Positions 33,035 to 45,670 of a stretch of DNA of 64,000 nt are shown in pieces; the stretch's first letter is position 1, and each line of letters begins with the position of its first letter. A model generated the notes under the pieces. It ran no database searches and was not told where the DNA came from. It saw only the letters and a list, made by a program, of their open reading frames with translations. This DNA is from Gnetum montanum. Lineage: Eukaryota > Streptophyta > Gnetopsida > Gnetales > Gnetaceae. A program made the position numbers and the translations under genes. The stretch is taken from NCBI GenBank assembly GCA_015680685.1, contig MNCI01030700.1, positions 829-64,828 of the forward strand, given 5' to 3'.

Positions 33035-35867
33035 ATGACACCAAAAGGAAAGCATACACAGGAAGGAGGACCATCACAACCACAAGAAAAATGACCACGA
33101 ATGGGAAGGGGACAAGAATAGGCCCAAGAAGAACAAGTAGAAACCCATGCTATGGGACCTCTTAGGGAGGAGTTTGAAGTGTAATCTGTCTATCTAATTC
33201 CAGAACAAGTAGTAGTGATAGAGAAATCCCATCAGGATGAGGCACTAGCCCCACAATAAAACCTTGAGGTGACAATGAAAGAAGCTAACTTTAAGCAAAT
33301 CAAATCAAAGGAGGTTTAGAAAATGGTGCTCCAAGAGTTGAATTTTGCTCTTTCTTGGAGCTAAAACCTTAAGAAGTACAAGATCAATTAAAGACCTCTC
33401 CCATGTGATCCATCATTACTTCCAATGAAGAGTGGTACATGGAAGAGATGTTCTTATTCTATAATAACAAGAAGGCTAGTTTAACAGTCAAGATCAAGGA
33501 CATTTTAGTGTCCTACTTAGTATAGGCCATTTCAAAGGCACTTAGGTTGCTAGAAACTAGGATGAATCTTATTGAGATTCCAATACAAGTAGACCCCAAC
33601 ATCAAGATAGAATGGTTGCAATAGTGTTATGGTATTGATCATAAGAAGTACAGTGCACTCACATTGATAAAGAGAATCTACTATAAGATTATGGCCTTTC
33701 ATCTCAATCCAACTATGAGGCCAAGCAAGATCACTAACTTCTCCACTTGTGCATGTGCTGATCTACATGATAGATTCCCTATCAACCTTCCACAACTAAT
33801 CTATTTTGAGATAGAAAAGCACTTTAAGGAGAACAAACATGGAAAGAAGGAATTCCCCTTTTCATGCCTTATTAGAAAACTATGTTAGAGGGGAGGGATA
33901 ACCTTCTATACAAACAAAAATATCTAATGTACTCCATTCACTAACTAGATGGAGATGATGAAGGACAAAGTTCTTGCAAATATCATCTAAGAAGAGGAGC
34001 AGTAATTACCACCCTCACCACCCACTCAACAAAAAATGTTGGATATTGCTATAACTTCTTAATGGTTGCATGAATTCTAACAATGGCTCTTGAGTGAGAA
34101 AGAGTAGCAAGTAGGAACAAGAGGTGATGATTCATCTATGTACTAGCTAGTGATGAGTCATTTGAATAAAGTGGCTTGAATAGTTAGCTAGATGGAGAGG
34201 GATGGATAAATATTTTTAGACTAAAGAATGCAATTTTTTGCAAAATTGAATCCTAAAGCCTAGGAAGTAATAGTATCTCTCTCGCAACAATAGAAATTCA
34301 TAGAAATATCTAGGAACACCTCTACTTTTTAGTGTGCTTGGAGAAGGGTAAGGGGAAAATAGATTTGGTGATGTAGCACCAAGGGTAGGAGACAAAACCA
34401 GAGGTGGTTGCTAATAGAATTGCTAAAATTATAAACACACTTATGATGTTTGTACCAAAAGTCTTTGCACTAAAACAAGAACAAATGTTCACAAGGATAG
34501 TAAAAGGTAAGTTGAGCATAACATAGCATGAACAATTGCTGGACTGACTAGTGGGAATAGAGCAACTGACTTTGATTTTCTTTAACTTTCTAGATGACAT
34601 AATTACAACCTAGTTGAAGCTACAGGAAGAAAGAGGTAAGAACATCATTTTGGAGGTGTAACTTGAAACAACCAAATAGCTAAATGAACACTTGGTTGCA
34701 AAGGTTGCTAAACAAAGATCCTAGATTGCTGACCCTACATTTCTCAACCTAATATTAACAAAGGATGAATCTCTTGAACAACTTCACACAAGATTGAAAG
34801 GGGTTGAGGGTGTGATGGAGATGGTCATGTTCTATTAATCATTGGAAAAACCACGCAACATAAAATTCATAAGGCCTTGGATCAGACCCACCAGGAGAAT
34901 GTATAATTGATCATAGAGAATCATCACCTACAAAATTTTGATGCACAAAAATAGCAAATAGCAGATTTCATCCATTAATAGAAGTAGTAGCTAGCCAAAG
35001 TGAACATTAAGCTAAGGATATTAACAGAATAAAACATAAGCCTCTTCATGGAGGAGGTTCATGCTCTTTGTCAAAAGACTGTAATTGAAGTAGCTGCCTC
35101 AAAATTAGAGGTTCTCCAATTTAAGTGAGTCAAAAATCACTACAGAGATTAGGTTAGTCTATAGAAAGAAGTTAATGAAAAGCTCATCCAATTGGCAAAG
35201 GAAAAATTAAATGAGACCCTCTAGAAAATCTATCAATGAAGAGAGATTTGGCAACCTATCATTATGGGATAGAGACCTACAACAAAGTAGAAATCCACAT
35301 GAAGGAGTTGTAGATTGAGAAGATGACAGAATACATGGAGCTTGCCAATCTTAAATATATAAATGTGGCTATGTTGAGTACTAAATGGCAATAGTTTGAA
35401 TTGAAAAAACAAGTGGCTAGCTTGTACTTGTTGTATGAGGTAGAGTTCAAGCACCACAAGGACACCAAGCAAAAGCTTGTAATGGAAAACATGAAACTCA
35501 AGGTTCTGAAGGTAAAGTTCACTGATCAAAGATCAATTTCCAAGAACTTGGACAAGAGGATGAATGACTACTAGGAGCTATAGAATGTACACAAATAATT
35601 TAATATCAATGCAAGCAATTTTCTACCTAGTTTTTCAATGTTAAGGAGTTGTTCCTAATAATGCCATGTTCATCGGGTATTCCTATTTCAGCCCACATTG
35701 GTGATGTCATGTGGACTATGAATGATCCTCGTAGTAATGAGGAGAAGATGAAGGCATTGTTGGATGTCTTTCAGCTTTCATTGGAAGTGGTAGCTATAGT
35801 AGGACAGCCACAATTACCTCAACGATTGTGTGTGCTCAAAGTAGAAGAAGGTCCTTCAAAATCTTAG
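33035..35867 (+). pseudogene. Element C accessory ORF2, decayed
   Basis: Begins ATG at 33035 (MTPKGKHTQE). A domain at about 33430-33930 includes FPINLPQLIYFEIEKHFKEN and KEFPFSCLIRKLC (33770-33888), resembling the 'putative plant transposon protein' type domain found behind pol in Athila-like elements. A long charged coiled-coil region follows, then LKYINVAML and VASLYLLYEVEF (35300-35460). The closing part reads PISAHIGDVMWTMNDPRSNE with EEK (35680-35750). It has many stops, mostly TAG. The coiled-coil and tail motifs match A and E. Function is unknown. Confidence 0.72.
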
Positions 35868-36113
35868 GAACCTCCACCACCTAGGACTTTCTAATCCTTT
35901 CAAAAATATTCATGTCATTAGAGGACGTGTTATCAAATTTTGTTCAATCATATTCTTGTGTTCAATTTTATGTCATGAACACCATAATTTTGTAATCAAT
36001 GTCGACCCATATACTTGGGCACTTAGTTTTGTTTTGTTGTGTCATGTGTTAGTCAATAATTTCATACCTTCTTAATTTTGTAAGGAACTTGAGGACAAGT
36101 TTCATTTAGTTGT

Positions 36114-36120
36114 GGGGGTA
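36114..36120 (+). promoter_or_regulatory. 3' polypurine tract of element C
   Basis: GGGGGTA immediately before the 3' LTR, preceded by TTTAGTTGTG. Confidence 0.85.
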
Positions 36121-37008
36121 TGCTGAAGAGTCTTTGGTTGACTACATTGATAAGATGGCATCAATGTGACTCTATTAATAGGATCCCATTAACATAGTGT
36201 TTCCCATGTTGACAGGTACCCATCAATGTGGCATCCTAGTAGGTTTATAAATACAACACCCCATCCATGTTAATGGGGAATAAGAATTTAAATTACTAGC
36301 AAAACTCTTGCAATTTGTTTCTATGAGAGATAGAATAAATTTCTAAGCACCTATAGTAAGAGTCAAGAAGTGTATAGGTCTTTATTTGAGCACTGTTGTA
36401 CCTGAGCATAGTAGTGTGTGTAACAATAAAGATCAGCTTTTTGATAAACCTTTCAGTACTTGGACTAGCTTAATGATTTATTTATGCATTTATTATTTTC
36501 ATTAATTAAGTAATGAATTAAGCTATAATCATTAAGAATTTAAGTAATTAATTAAGAAAAATAGACTAGCATACATATGTATGACCACTTTGAGCATACA
36601 TATAACACTTGGTTATCCTAGCAGTGCTTAACACTTGGTCACTCAGTAGTGTTGTACATGTTTAGGATGTGTATGAAAAGTGGGACCAAATGCTTATGTT
36701 AGAATAGATAGTTATTAATTAGTAATTAAATTATTTCAATTAGTTAATCAATTTATTCTTAATCTATTACCAACCTTAGGTGAACAAAATATAAAATAAT
36801 AAAAATCATGTGCCTCAATTACACTTAACCATAAAATTGAGGTTCACAAGTTTAGTTGGAAAGAGAATGATCATTCAGTAATTAGATTTACCTTCTAGAT
36901 TGAATCCTATCTATGTGAACACTAGGAATCCATGGAATTTGACCAGATTACTCATGAATGCCTTAGTGATTTGTATGGTTGGGAGTAGGGGTACCTCGCA
37001 ACTCATCA
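36121..37008 (+). repeat. 3' LTR of element C
   Basis: 888 bp, paired with 24742-25620. TATAAATA at 36246-36253. Confidence 0.92.
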
Positions 37009-37013
37009 AATGC

Positions 37014-38008
37014 TTTTCTCCATTTTGGTAATTCCACCAACTCATATGTGTTATTTTTCTTCAATGATTACATTTTTGATTATATGGATTTGATTCACTC
37101 CTCCTTGTATTTATCTACCAGAGCCTAGTCATAACTTTCAAGTTCTCCCCCTTCAACCAACACCACATACTCATTACGGAAATACTTTCTAGAAGGCTAG
37201 TGACTTCTTATTGATCTCCTCAATGGCACTTCAATTGCATCTTAACTTTTTTGTGGACCATCATCTATGGGAGCCTAAGTAACTTCTTGTTCATTTCCAC
37301 CTTGATTCTATGATTTAGGTGGAAGGATAGGATTGTTATTCACCTTATCACTTTACTCTGGTTTTTGGATCTCCTTGTTAATGTCTTTGGTAAAATAATC
37401 TTCAAAAAATACAATATCTTAGCTTCTAACTATTTTATTTTTAATAGGATCAAATAGTTTATAGCTAAACTCATCATTGCCATATCCCAAAAAGATGCAT
37501 TCCTTGGTTTTTCCATCCAACTTGGATCTCTTATCGTTTGGGATGTGCATAAATGTTCTACAATGAAACACTTTCAAATGATCATAGAGACATCTTTATT
37601 ATGCCATACTCTCTCTAGAATATCTTCATCTAGAGCAAATAATGGAGAAAGATTAAGAAAATTAGTTATTGTCTTCACTATTTCTTTCCAAAAGGTTTTG
37701 GATAACTTTTCAAGTAACAACATGCTCTTGGACTTTTTCACAATAGTTCAATTCATCCTTTCAACTAGACCATTCAGCTGAGAAGTCTTTGGAGGAGTCT
37801 TCTAGTGTTGAATACCACGACTCTTGCAATACTTAGAGAATGCTCCCAAGTATTCATCTCCATTTTCTATTCTAATACATTTCAAAATCCTGCCAATCTC
37901 TCGTTGTACACTCGGATGGAATTACTTGAATACATATACCACTTGGTCTTTTGTTGTCAAGGTGTATAACCACACCTTTCTAGAGTGATCATCAATAAAT
38001 GTGATAAA
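37014..38008 (-). pseudogene. Element D integrase core and pol linker, decayed
   Basis: Minus-strand remnants connect integrase (38009 upward) with the N-terminal end of reverse transcriptase. MEKALKNKWVY-type sequence is split by the C insertion at 37014/24741. Conserved words include Y..FIDDHSRKVWLY-like traces around 37930-38010. Stops and shifts abound. Confidence 0.6.
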
Positions 38009-38311
38009 TTAGTATGCCCCACCAGGTAATCTTGTTGGCATAGGACCAAAAATATCATAATGCACTAGATCTAAAACATGCTTACTTCTATGTTGAAGCG
38101 AGCTCTTAAAGGTGACTCTATGTTTCTTTCTAGCTAAACAATCTACATAGCTCTTCAAATGTGTACCTTTCACCTTTGGAAGTATATTCTTCTTGGCTAG
38201 GATATCTAGCTCCTTTTGGCTAATGTGGCCAAGCCTTTTATGCCATAGCTCTGTTGTTGCTTCATCCTCCACCACATTGATGGTGTCTCTAATGACATGT
38301 GCTTGCATCAT
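38009..38311 (-). pseudogene. Element D integrase N-terminal (zinc) region
   Basis: 100 open codons: ELWHKRLGHISQKELDILAK carries the HxxxxH pair. YVDCLARKKHR has the final Cys, but the first Cys of the usual CxxC is Tyr. HVLDLVHYDIFGPM begins the DDE core with its first Asp. This is the GAG-pre-integrase/integrase start of copia elements. Confidence 0.88.
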
Positions 38312-38323
38312 GTACAGAGAATG

Positions 38324-38644
38324 CTACTTCTTTCCTCTAGCTACCACCAAGGAACCCTTGGAGAGTTTCCAATGTCCCTCTTTGAAGTTGTTCTTATAGA
38401 TATCATTATCTAGTTTCATCATAGATATCAAGTTCAATCTAATATTTGGAACATGTTTGAAATTTTTTAGAATTAGTCTACAACTAATATCTATCCTCAA
38501 GAAAACATCTTGAATGCTGACTTCTTTGCTTGAATAATCATTTTCCATCTTTACTTCACCATAGTTTGCTTGAGTGTAGGATGAGAAGTAGTTTCTTTTG
38601 GATGTCACATGAATAGAAGCATGGCTATCAATTACCCAATCCAT
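38324..38644 (-). pseudogene. Element D aspartic protease
   Basis: Reads MDWVIDSHASIHVTSKRNYF, the copia protease start with DSH in place of the catalytic DSG, then LNLISMMKLD. The substitution would inactivate the enzyme. It is in gag-pol order just upstream of integrase in the minus-strand sense. Confidence 0.85.
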
Positions 38645-38772
38645 TTCCTAGGTTGCCAAATTGATAGTATCAACATCACCCATGTCTCTGAGAATGTAAG
38701 CATCTTGATTGACAACTAAAGCTCAATCTCGACAATTCTAATTTGGTTGCTATTGCTTCACTTTATATTTTT

Positions 38773-38814
38773 GCAATTCTTCTTCATGTGTCCCTCCTTG
38801 CCACAGTGAGAACA
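38773..38814 (-). other. CCHC zinc knuckle of element D gag
   Basis: CSHCGKEGHMKKNC on the minus strand, an intact CX2CX4HX4C nucleic-acid-binding knuckle at the end of gag. Confidence 0.9.
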
Positions 38815-39560
38815 CTTAATCTTTTTTTTTAAAAAAAAAAATTGGACTTGCTTGTAGCATTTCCATGCTTTTGTGAATCTTTGCTTTGGCTCCTCCCCCA
38901 ATTTTCTGTAACCAGTGCCTTAGAACTAGAATTGTGGAGCCCACCATATTTCTCCTAATTTCTTCATTTAGGAGATTGTTCTTGATTTGGCTAAACAATA
39001 CAACTCCATTTGGGGCTAAGTTTGTTATTGATATTCTGAATGTCGCCTAACTTTATGAAAAGGAACCAAGAATTATGAGACCTTGTAATTCTTTGTTGAA
39101 GTTGATCTTCAAATCTGCAAGTTGATTCATAATACCCTACATCTCATTGAGATGGTTAGATATGGGATTACCTTCTTTGTACTTGATGTTCTTCAATTTT
39201 ATTATTAAGTACATTTTATTTCCTCCCATCTTTCTAGCATACATCTCCTCTAACTTATCCCATAGACTTTTGGTAGATTTTTTTATTGAGATAAGATGAT
39301 ACACATTATCATCCACCTAATGACAAATATACCCTACAACTTGTCTATCCAACATTTGCCACTCCTCATCATCCATTTCGTCTAGCTTTTTACCAATGAG
39401 AGGATCATAACACTTTTTATAGTATAGAAGGTCTTCCATTTTCCCCTTCCATAATTGATAATTTTTAGAATTCAAATAAGCCATTCTACTAGTATTTATA
39501 TCCATGCTACTAACTCCACTACTATTGCTAGTGCTTTCTATAATAACACACAAAAATACT
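38815..39560 (-). pseudogene. Element D gag, decayed
   Basis: The start region reads SRMAYLNSKNYQLWKGKMEDLL and MDDEEWQMLDRQVVGYI (39317-39490), typical of Tnt1/Tork-type gag. A later part near 38940 reads LLNEEIRRN. Frames are broken between. The leader up to the primer site at 39654 is short. Confidence 0.82.
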
Positions 39561-39636
39561 TACAAATTTTGTAGCAAATTCCATAGGCTACAGTACCGAG
39601 CTACCATAGTTCCATTTTTTTGTTTGTGATCTTCAA

Positions 39637-39654
39637 CCTAGTGCTCCAATACCA
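39637..39654 (-). promoter_or_regulatory. Primer-binding site of element D (initiator tRNA-Met type)
   Basis: The minus strand starts TGGTATTGGAGCACTAGG, close to the usual TGGTATCAGAGC of copia elements. It lies two bases from the 5' LTR. Confidence 0.8.
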
Positions 39655-39656
39655 GT

Positions 39657-40321
39657 TATTGGGAAAAAGATGACACAACACCATGAACTAGCTTATGCAG
39701 TATTTTTCCACTTGTGTGTTAAAAGTAGAATATAAAATAATAGAGTAGAAAGCAAAAGTAAAGTACAAAATAATAACACCCAATAACACATGAAGTCATG
39801 TGGTTTACTCTTCCTTGGGTGAACTCCAAAAAAATATTATTCCACTAATAAATAGTTGGAATACAAAAAATGTCTCTCTAGTTGATTACTAGAGGTATAA
39901 AAAATTGCCACACACCCTTAAGAAAAATATTCTTGGAATAACAAGGAGAAATCTCACACCCCTTTAGGAACAATTCCTAGAAACCCAAGCTCACAAGGCT
40001 TATTTGTGTGTCTCTCCCTTTAGCTTCTCTTCTACCCGTTCATCCATTTGTCATTTCCCTTGGATTTATTGTTAAAGGATATGCTTTGTGTTGCCTAAAT
40101 TAGGCAACATTTGTTGAGGATTGCCTAACTAAGTAGCCAACTTAGGTAGCTAATTTGGCTACCTAGCAACCAACCTAGGTAGCTAATTTTGATTGTCTAA
40201 CTTAGCAACCAACATGGATGGCTAATTTTTGTTGGCTTGGCAGGTAGCCTTCCTTCCCCTCCTTTTTATTTATTTATATTAATGTGAGTGGGCTTCATGT
40301 TGGAGGGATCCACACACATCA
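39657..40321 (-). repeat. 5' LTR of element D
   Basis: 665 bp, paired with 15678-16325. It starts TATTGGG where the partner has TGTTGG. Confidence 0.88.
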
Positions 40322-42025
40322 AGTTGGGATGTGTGTAATTGAATGAGGTGAATATTTGGAGTTGGATTGAATTGGATGTAGGCAAAAGTTGGTAGAAGTT
40401 GGGCCAATTGAGGTGTATAATTTACCTTCACCCAAGTTTGAAATAAAATTTTACATCTTTGATCTTTCATAAACAATCCAAAGCACTAAAATAGGCAAGT
40501 AAGCATTCAAAACTAATGATAATACTTTGAAACATTATTGAGGTTTGTCCATCTATTCATACATAATGATTCAAGGATTGCATTAATTCCACCATTTTTT
40601 AAAGTAATATTTCACATGGATATGATTTCATATTCCTAAAGCAAGAAAGTTGCTTAATTTTATTTTTTACAAAGGATTATAGAATTATTTTACAATATAA
40701 CAAATTATTTTTAGATTCATTAATATGAATACAAGAGGCCTTTTATATACAATCTTCTAAAATTTGGTTAACTTTTTTAATATTATTATATTTGACAATG
40801 TAAGATAATATTAATTTCATTACACATGTAATAAAATCATGATGGGGAGAGTAAGCCAAATTTTAAGGCATTTTATTGCATTATGATTAACACTATTAGT
40901 TAATTTATTCATTCATTTTAGTATTTAGAAAATGTTGGCTTAGTGCTAACCATTAAAATCATAACCTTAGATGTGCAACATGCCATAGAAATGATGTCTA
41001 GTAGTCACATGACTCAGTTGTTGTGAAAAATAGGCAAGGGCTTGCTAGGACATTCTCCAGAAATATCATGATAAACAAAGATCTAGCTCTAGCTTTTCAT
41101 AAAGGTGAATGGCTAGGATGATGACAATGAAGATGATGATTAACTCATAACCTTAGGAACCTAAAAAGTTTTATTCTAAAATAAATTATAAAAAGACTCC
41201 TCTTGATATTAAATAAAATTTTTGTAGAGGTTATATCATTCTCTATTATTTAATTTTCTAGTAATGAAAAGCCACCATTTTTTATTTATTTGTATATCTT
41301 CATCTCTAATTTTTATGTCTATATAATATTCCATCCTATCTAGGACTTTGCATTTGTCTAGTTGTAGTGTATGTCTAGCTGCATTTGTTGAAAAATTGTT
41401 GACATGTTCTACTAATGGGGATTTTATAAGTTTATTATGTTTTATATTTCCTAAAGGTTATTTTTCTAGATTTTTAAGAATACTTCTACCACTTCTTCTA
41501 TTTGTACTTTTCCATATTAACATTATAATTGATAAACTTCTTTATAATCAAGGCTTTCTAATCTCTTCTTTTTAGAGGACATCGATTATTAATTTTATTG
41601 ATATATTTAAATGTAGTTTTAATATTTTGTTTTCTTAATGTTCTTCTTAATTTATCAAAAATGCCCACATGATAAGTTAATATATCTACTAAATTTTTAT
41701 CATTTTCCTAATTCTTAATTAAATCTTAATTAAGCTCATTCTTTATCACAAATGCATTCCTCGAAAGATTTTACTCTTTTGTGAAGCTATTTTTTAATGA
41801 TTTTATTCGAAGACATTTCAATAGCTTTTGAGTTATAATCATTTAGATGATTAAGATATTTAACCTCTTCTTCTAAGGTTTTCATCATACAAACTATCAA
41901 GGCCATAAACATTAAGGTTTATAAAACTCTTATCTTCTCATTAAAATCACAATTACAATTAACATCCAAGTATTTGTGTGTACAAGTTTTCTTCCATCAC
42001 AAGAGCATATTAAATTATTTTTATT
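40322..42025. other. AT-rich stretch between elements D and F
   Basis: No recognisable gene. An AT-rich 75-codon ORF at 41348-41575 has no family I recognise. The stretch is likely an old unrecognised repeat. Confidence 0.5.
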
Positions 42026-42230
42026 GTTGATGTAAAAATTTAGGACACATCAACACCCACAAAACTCATTTTGAGAGACTATAGCGTAGGGTGTCTCATG
42101 TATGGGTATGGGAACTTAGGAGTAGTCTCAACAGGAAAGGGCAATGTGACATTCATAAAGGTAAATCGAATTGGAAAGTTGGCAAAGAAATTTAAATAAA
42201 ATAATTTTCTTAAATTTTTTAAAAAAACTT
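42026..42230 (+). repeat. Left terminal inverted repeat of element F
   Basis: Begins GTTGATGTAAAAATTTAGGA, with a terminal hairpin to about 42052. It aligns with the reverse complement of 51120-51362. Confidence 0.7.
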
Positions 42231-42724
42231 GATGAAAAAATAGTAAAATAACTACTTATTAAATAAACTAAATGTAAATCTTAAAATTCTAGCAAGTATA
42301 GAACCCTAAATATAAGCAATGTCTTATCAGAAAAGTCTACCTAGAGATAGATGTTTAGCAAGGATTGATGACTCTGAAGGAAAAACTTAAAATGAAATGA
42401 ACTTTCAGGATTTAGACATGGCAAGAAAAGTAAATGATCTACTCCTAAAATGAGCCAAAGTGCAAAATTCAAAACAACTATAAATTTTAAAACCACAAAC
42501 ACCAACATAAAATTTTATTCAAAATGTCCTTTCAATAAACATTTAACATCAAGTAATGTTCTCTATTACAAAGATATTGAAATCAAATAGTTGCAAAAAT
42601 ATTGAAGGCAAATGACTTAGCTGTAAATAGAGAAATGTCTATAAAAAGGCTATTACTAAAAGGTGATAATTTAGTGGATAACATGAGAAAACACATGACT
42701 GAGTAAACAAGTTTGTTCCTTGTT

Positions 42725-43573
42725 GATGAGTGGCAAGGTACCCCTACACTCAACCATACGAATACAAGTGTTTCACGCATGATCTGGTTGAACTCTATAG
42801 ATAGACTAGTTGTGGTATCTAGATAGTTACTCATAGATCACAATTCACAATCTTCCCACCTGGACTAGTATTAGCTTTGTCATGTATGGTTTAGTCTAGA
42901 GTGGGGTGTATGATGTGTTCCTACACTAATGCTACTCTTGGGTATGATGGGAAATAATATTAACTAAGCTAGAAGATAGAGAGGGTGAGAGAGAATCTAA
43001 ACTAGCCTAAGTGTGATGAGCATCCATTCCTTAATCATCTGTACACATCTTGGACCTCGTGCATGACTACCACTGGGATTACCAAACACATGGGCTAGGT
43101 ATGCTACTAGGTTACTAAGTAGTCACACTTAAATGCTCATGATTAAATTGTACTCATTCCGTGTTACTAGGAGATAAGGGTAGAGAGATATTAATTAAGA
43201 AAGTAGTAAATAACAATAACAATTCAATAAATAATTAAGCTAAGTGGATGTTGAAATGATGAAGTAATCTCGATCTTCATTGCTAGTCATGTGTATGTCC
43301 AAGTATGTCACACTCGAATAAGAATGCCGTACAATTACAATCATCACACTGTGGGCATGCACTGGGAGAAAAGGGTTCAGAGGAAAAACTAACATACTAA
43401 AAACTATTGAAAACTTAAACTTCCAAATAGAATCCTACCAAATCTTCCTACCTCTTATTTATAGATGAGGAGATAGATTGCAATATTGCATATGAGATAT
43501 CGTGTCTAGGCTATGATATCGCGAATGCAATATCATGGGTATGATATCACAGCCAACAATTTATGACTCGTCA
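42725..43573 (-). repeat. 3' LTR of element E
   Basis: 849 bp from TGATGAGTGG to CTCGTCA. The minus-strand TATAAATA is at 43456-43463, with the GATATC cassette at 43470-43555. Confidence 0.9.
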
Positions 43574-43580
43574 TACCCCC
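43574..43580 (-). promoter_or_regulatory. 3' polypurine tract of element E
   Basis: GGGGGTA on the minus strand, adjoining the 3' LTR. Confidence 0.8.
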
Positions 43581-43769
43581 AAGACAGAATGAAAACATTT
43601 CCTCATTTTAAACTGAGAACAAGCTCCATTGATTACACAGTGGATAGGTATGGGATTATTGATTGAAGAGAATGGATTCATCCTGCAGTGTGGAATCAGA
43701 ACAAAATTGAAACACAACATAAAGAAGGTAAAAGAAAATCCTATAGCTAAAAACTTTTGTGAAACTCAT

Positions 43770-45340
43770 GTAGTTCCTAGTGGCCATGGCTCCTCCATGG
43801 GTGCCTTTCCCTTATCTTGTGCTCCAGGTCTTGGGATTTAATGGCATTGAAGTATGGCCTAGAGTTTCTCCTCTTTAGTTTGGGGATCCTGTGCTATCCA
43901 TGATAATGTTCCAATGTTTGATGGAGTTGGCACCTCCCATGGGCATGGAAGTTGTAGAAACATTTTATTTGCCTTGACATACCAAGCTACAAACACCTAT
44001 TTTTCCTCCTTGTAGGCTCTAGCTTTGTCTCTGTATTCTTGAAAATTTGTGAGCTATTGAACCAAGTCTATTGCAACACCTTTCTACCCCTGGTATCTTG
44101 CTTTAACCACCTTGAGTTTAGAATTTACAACCTCAAATTTTTGCAATATTTTCTTGCGTTCTAAAAATTCTATTTCATACTTGACATAGGTGGTGGCTAC
44201 CTGTTGCTCTACCTCTATTCTTGGATGCCCTGCTATCAACATGGCAAAGTTGGCATACTGTAGGTTTTCCAACTCCATGTATTCTGTAAGGTCCTAGATC
44301 TGTAGGTCTTAGCTCTTAACTTCCACCTGGTGGGAAAATGCGTATGTGTCAAATATGACTTGCTAGTTAGTGTGTTGAGCACTGAGAGCATTGATGTGGG
44401 CCTTGGCCATATGGATCTCCTTCTCGATGATTTTCTTATACTTTCCCGCCTAGTCCCGGAAATGCTCCTTCAGTTTTTCATGCCATTTAGCCTCATTCTA
44501 TCATGCACTTATTTCAATGGTCATCTTCTGATGGATGGCACGTACCTCTTCCTTCAAGAGGGTTCGATTTTCTTTGGCTAAATGATTCATGTCCTAGTTG
44601 ACCCTGATGAGTTTTTCTCACAACTGTTGAAAATGTTCTTTGAGAACATTCTTTTCTTTCTCCACAGAGGTCAACCAAAGGTTGTTAGCAACAAGTTGTT
44701 TTTCTTCCTCTTGTAAGGCTTTGAGTGCCTTGGTGTGCATATAAGTTTGTGCTTGTGCTGCAGAGGCATTCCAAACAACCTTCTCTTTTTCTTCCACCAC
44801 CCTTTTATTCTCTATCACCAGTTTAGTAAGTTGCTCAGTTCTAAAAGTGTCTAGTTATTTTTGAGCAACCTTTGACCCTATAGTTGGAAGGTTTAATACT
44901 TCCAAAATGGCTTGAATAGAGAAATAAATAATCACACCACAAATGTTAACCATGGTGCCTTCTTCTTTATTGTGCCAAAATTAGTACATTTCCCCTAAGT
45001 ACTAGGCACCACTTTCAAAGAGGGTAGGCCACAATGGGGACTGTTTGAGGTGATCCCTAATGGCCTCTAGAGAAAATTTTGTGAAAGGTCTAAAGTTTAA
45101 TTCCATGATCACTGCAGTAAATATGGACCTTTCATGGATGGCCTGAACACAATCTTGGGGAATGTGAGATGTTGTCCCTGTTCAGATGTTGTTGCAGCTC
45201 CTCCTTCCACCTACCTTGATTGTACAGTAGAAGGGTCTTCTTGGTGGATACTATATGATTATTTCTCCTACTTTGCATGTTGTCCTATAGGAACTTATCC
45301 TTCACCTCTCCTAGGTTTCTTGATCCCACCTTGAGCAGGA
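43770..45340 (-). pseudogene. Element E accessory ORF2, shortened and decayed
   Basis: Remnants read MVNICGVII (about 44955), KEKVVWNASAAQAQTYMHTK (44618-44818), EKLKEHF, LQYANFAML and VATTYVKYEIEFLER (44084-44278), then the tail PCPWEV, IGTLSWIAQDPQ and EEKL (43850-43965). Against element A about 1 kb of the middle is missing. The preserved parts are the coiled coil and tail. Function unknown. Confidence 0.7.
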
Positions 45341-45652
45341 CCTTCCTGTTGTCCATGTTTCGAGGCCCATCATTAGTAAGGTTGTTACCAAAGTTAGGTT
45401 ATACCTTACTACTTTCCTTAATGAATTTTTTTATCTCTATATGATGTTAATTACTAGGAGAGAATGTCCCCGAAAGATTATAATATTTAATCCTCTTTGC
45501 TTAGGTGGTTTCCAAATTTAGTTTCCTAATATAACTAAGGGGATGAAATTATTTTTGGCACATTTATCCTTAATTTTATAACTAATTACCATTGATAATG
45601 TCCTTCAGGCGACGAAAAATTTCAAAAATGTTATGCACTATTCGGTGTGTGA

Positions 45653-45670
45653 CCCTCCCCCACAACTAAG
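45653..45670 (-). promoter_or_regulatory. Internal polypurine-like site of element E
   Basis: The minus strand reads CTTAGTTGTGGGGGAGG, matching the context of the true tract (TTAGT(C/T)(A/G)TGGGGG) in its relatives. Confidence 0.5.

Larger units (their letters stand above)
24742..37008 (+). mobile_element. Element C: Athila-like retrotransposon with partial pol and ORF2
   Basis: LTRs at 24742-25620 and 36121-37008, with AATGC at 24737-24741 and 37009-37013. It is inserted in the reverse-transcriptase region of D. The order is primer site, gag, protease, [RT core missing], RNase H, integrase, long leader, ORF2, polypurine tract. At 12.3 kb it is the most complete Athila-like element here but heavily mutated. 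Its U3 cassette is of a third type. Confidence 0.93.
15678..40321 (-). mobile_element. Element D: Ty1/copia retrotransposon split by elements B and C
   Basis: LTRs at 15678-16325 and 39657-40321, minus-strand orientation. With B (16631-23610) and C (24742-37008) removed, the element is about 5.4 kb, normal for a copia element. Read on the minus strand it has gag with a zinc knuckle, protease, integrase, reverse transcriptase, then RNase H, the copia order, of Tnt1/Tork-like type. It is the oldest layer here, since both nested elements cut its coding region. No convincing TSD is visible (ACTTG on the left, AAGTT on the right). Confidence 0.92.

Noticed and set aside
41348-41575. 75-codon hydrophobic ORF between D and F
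   Set aside because: Phe/Leu/Ile-rich translation of AT-rich DNA without a recognisable domain or neighbours.
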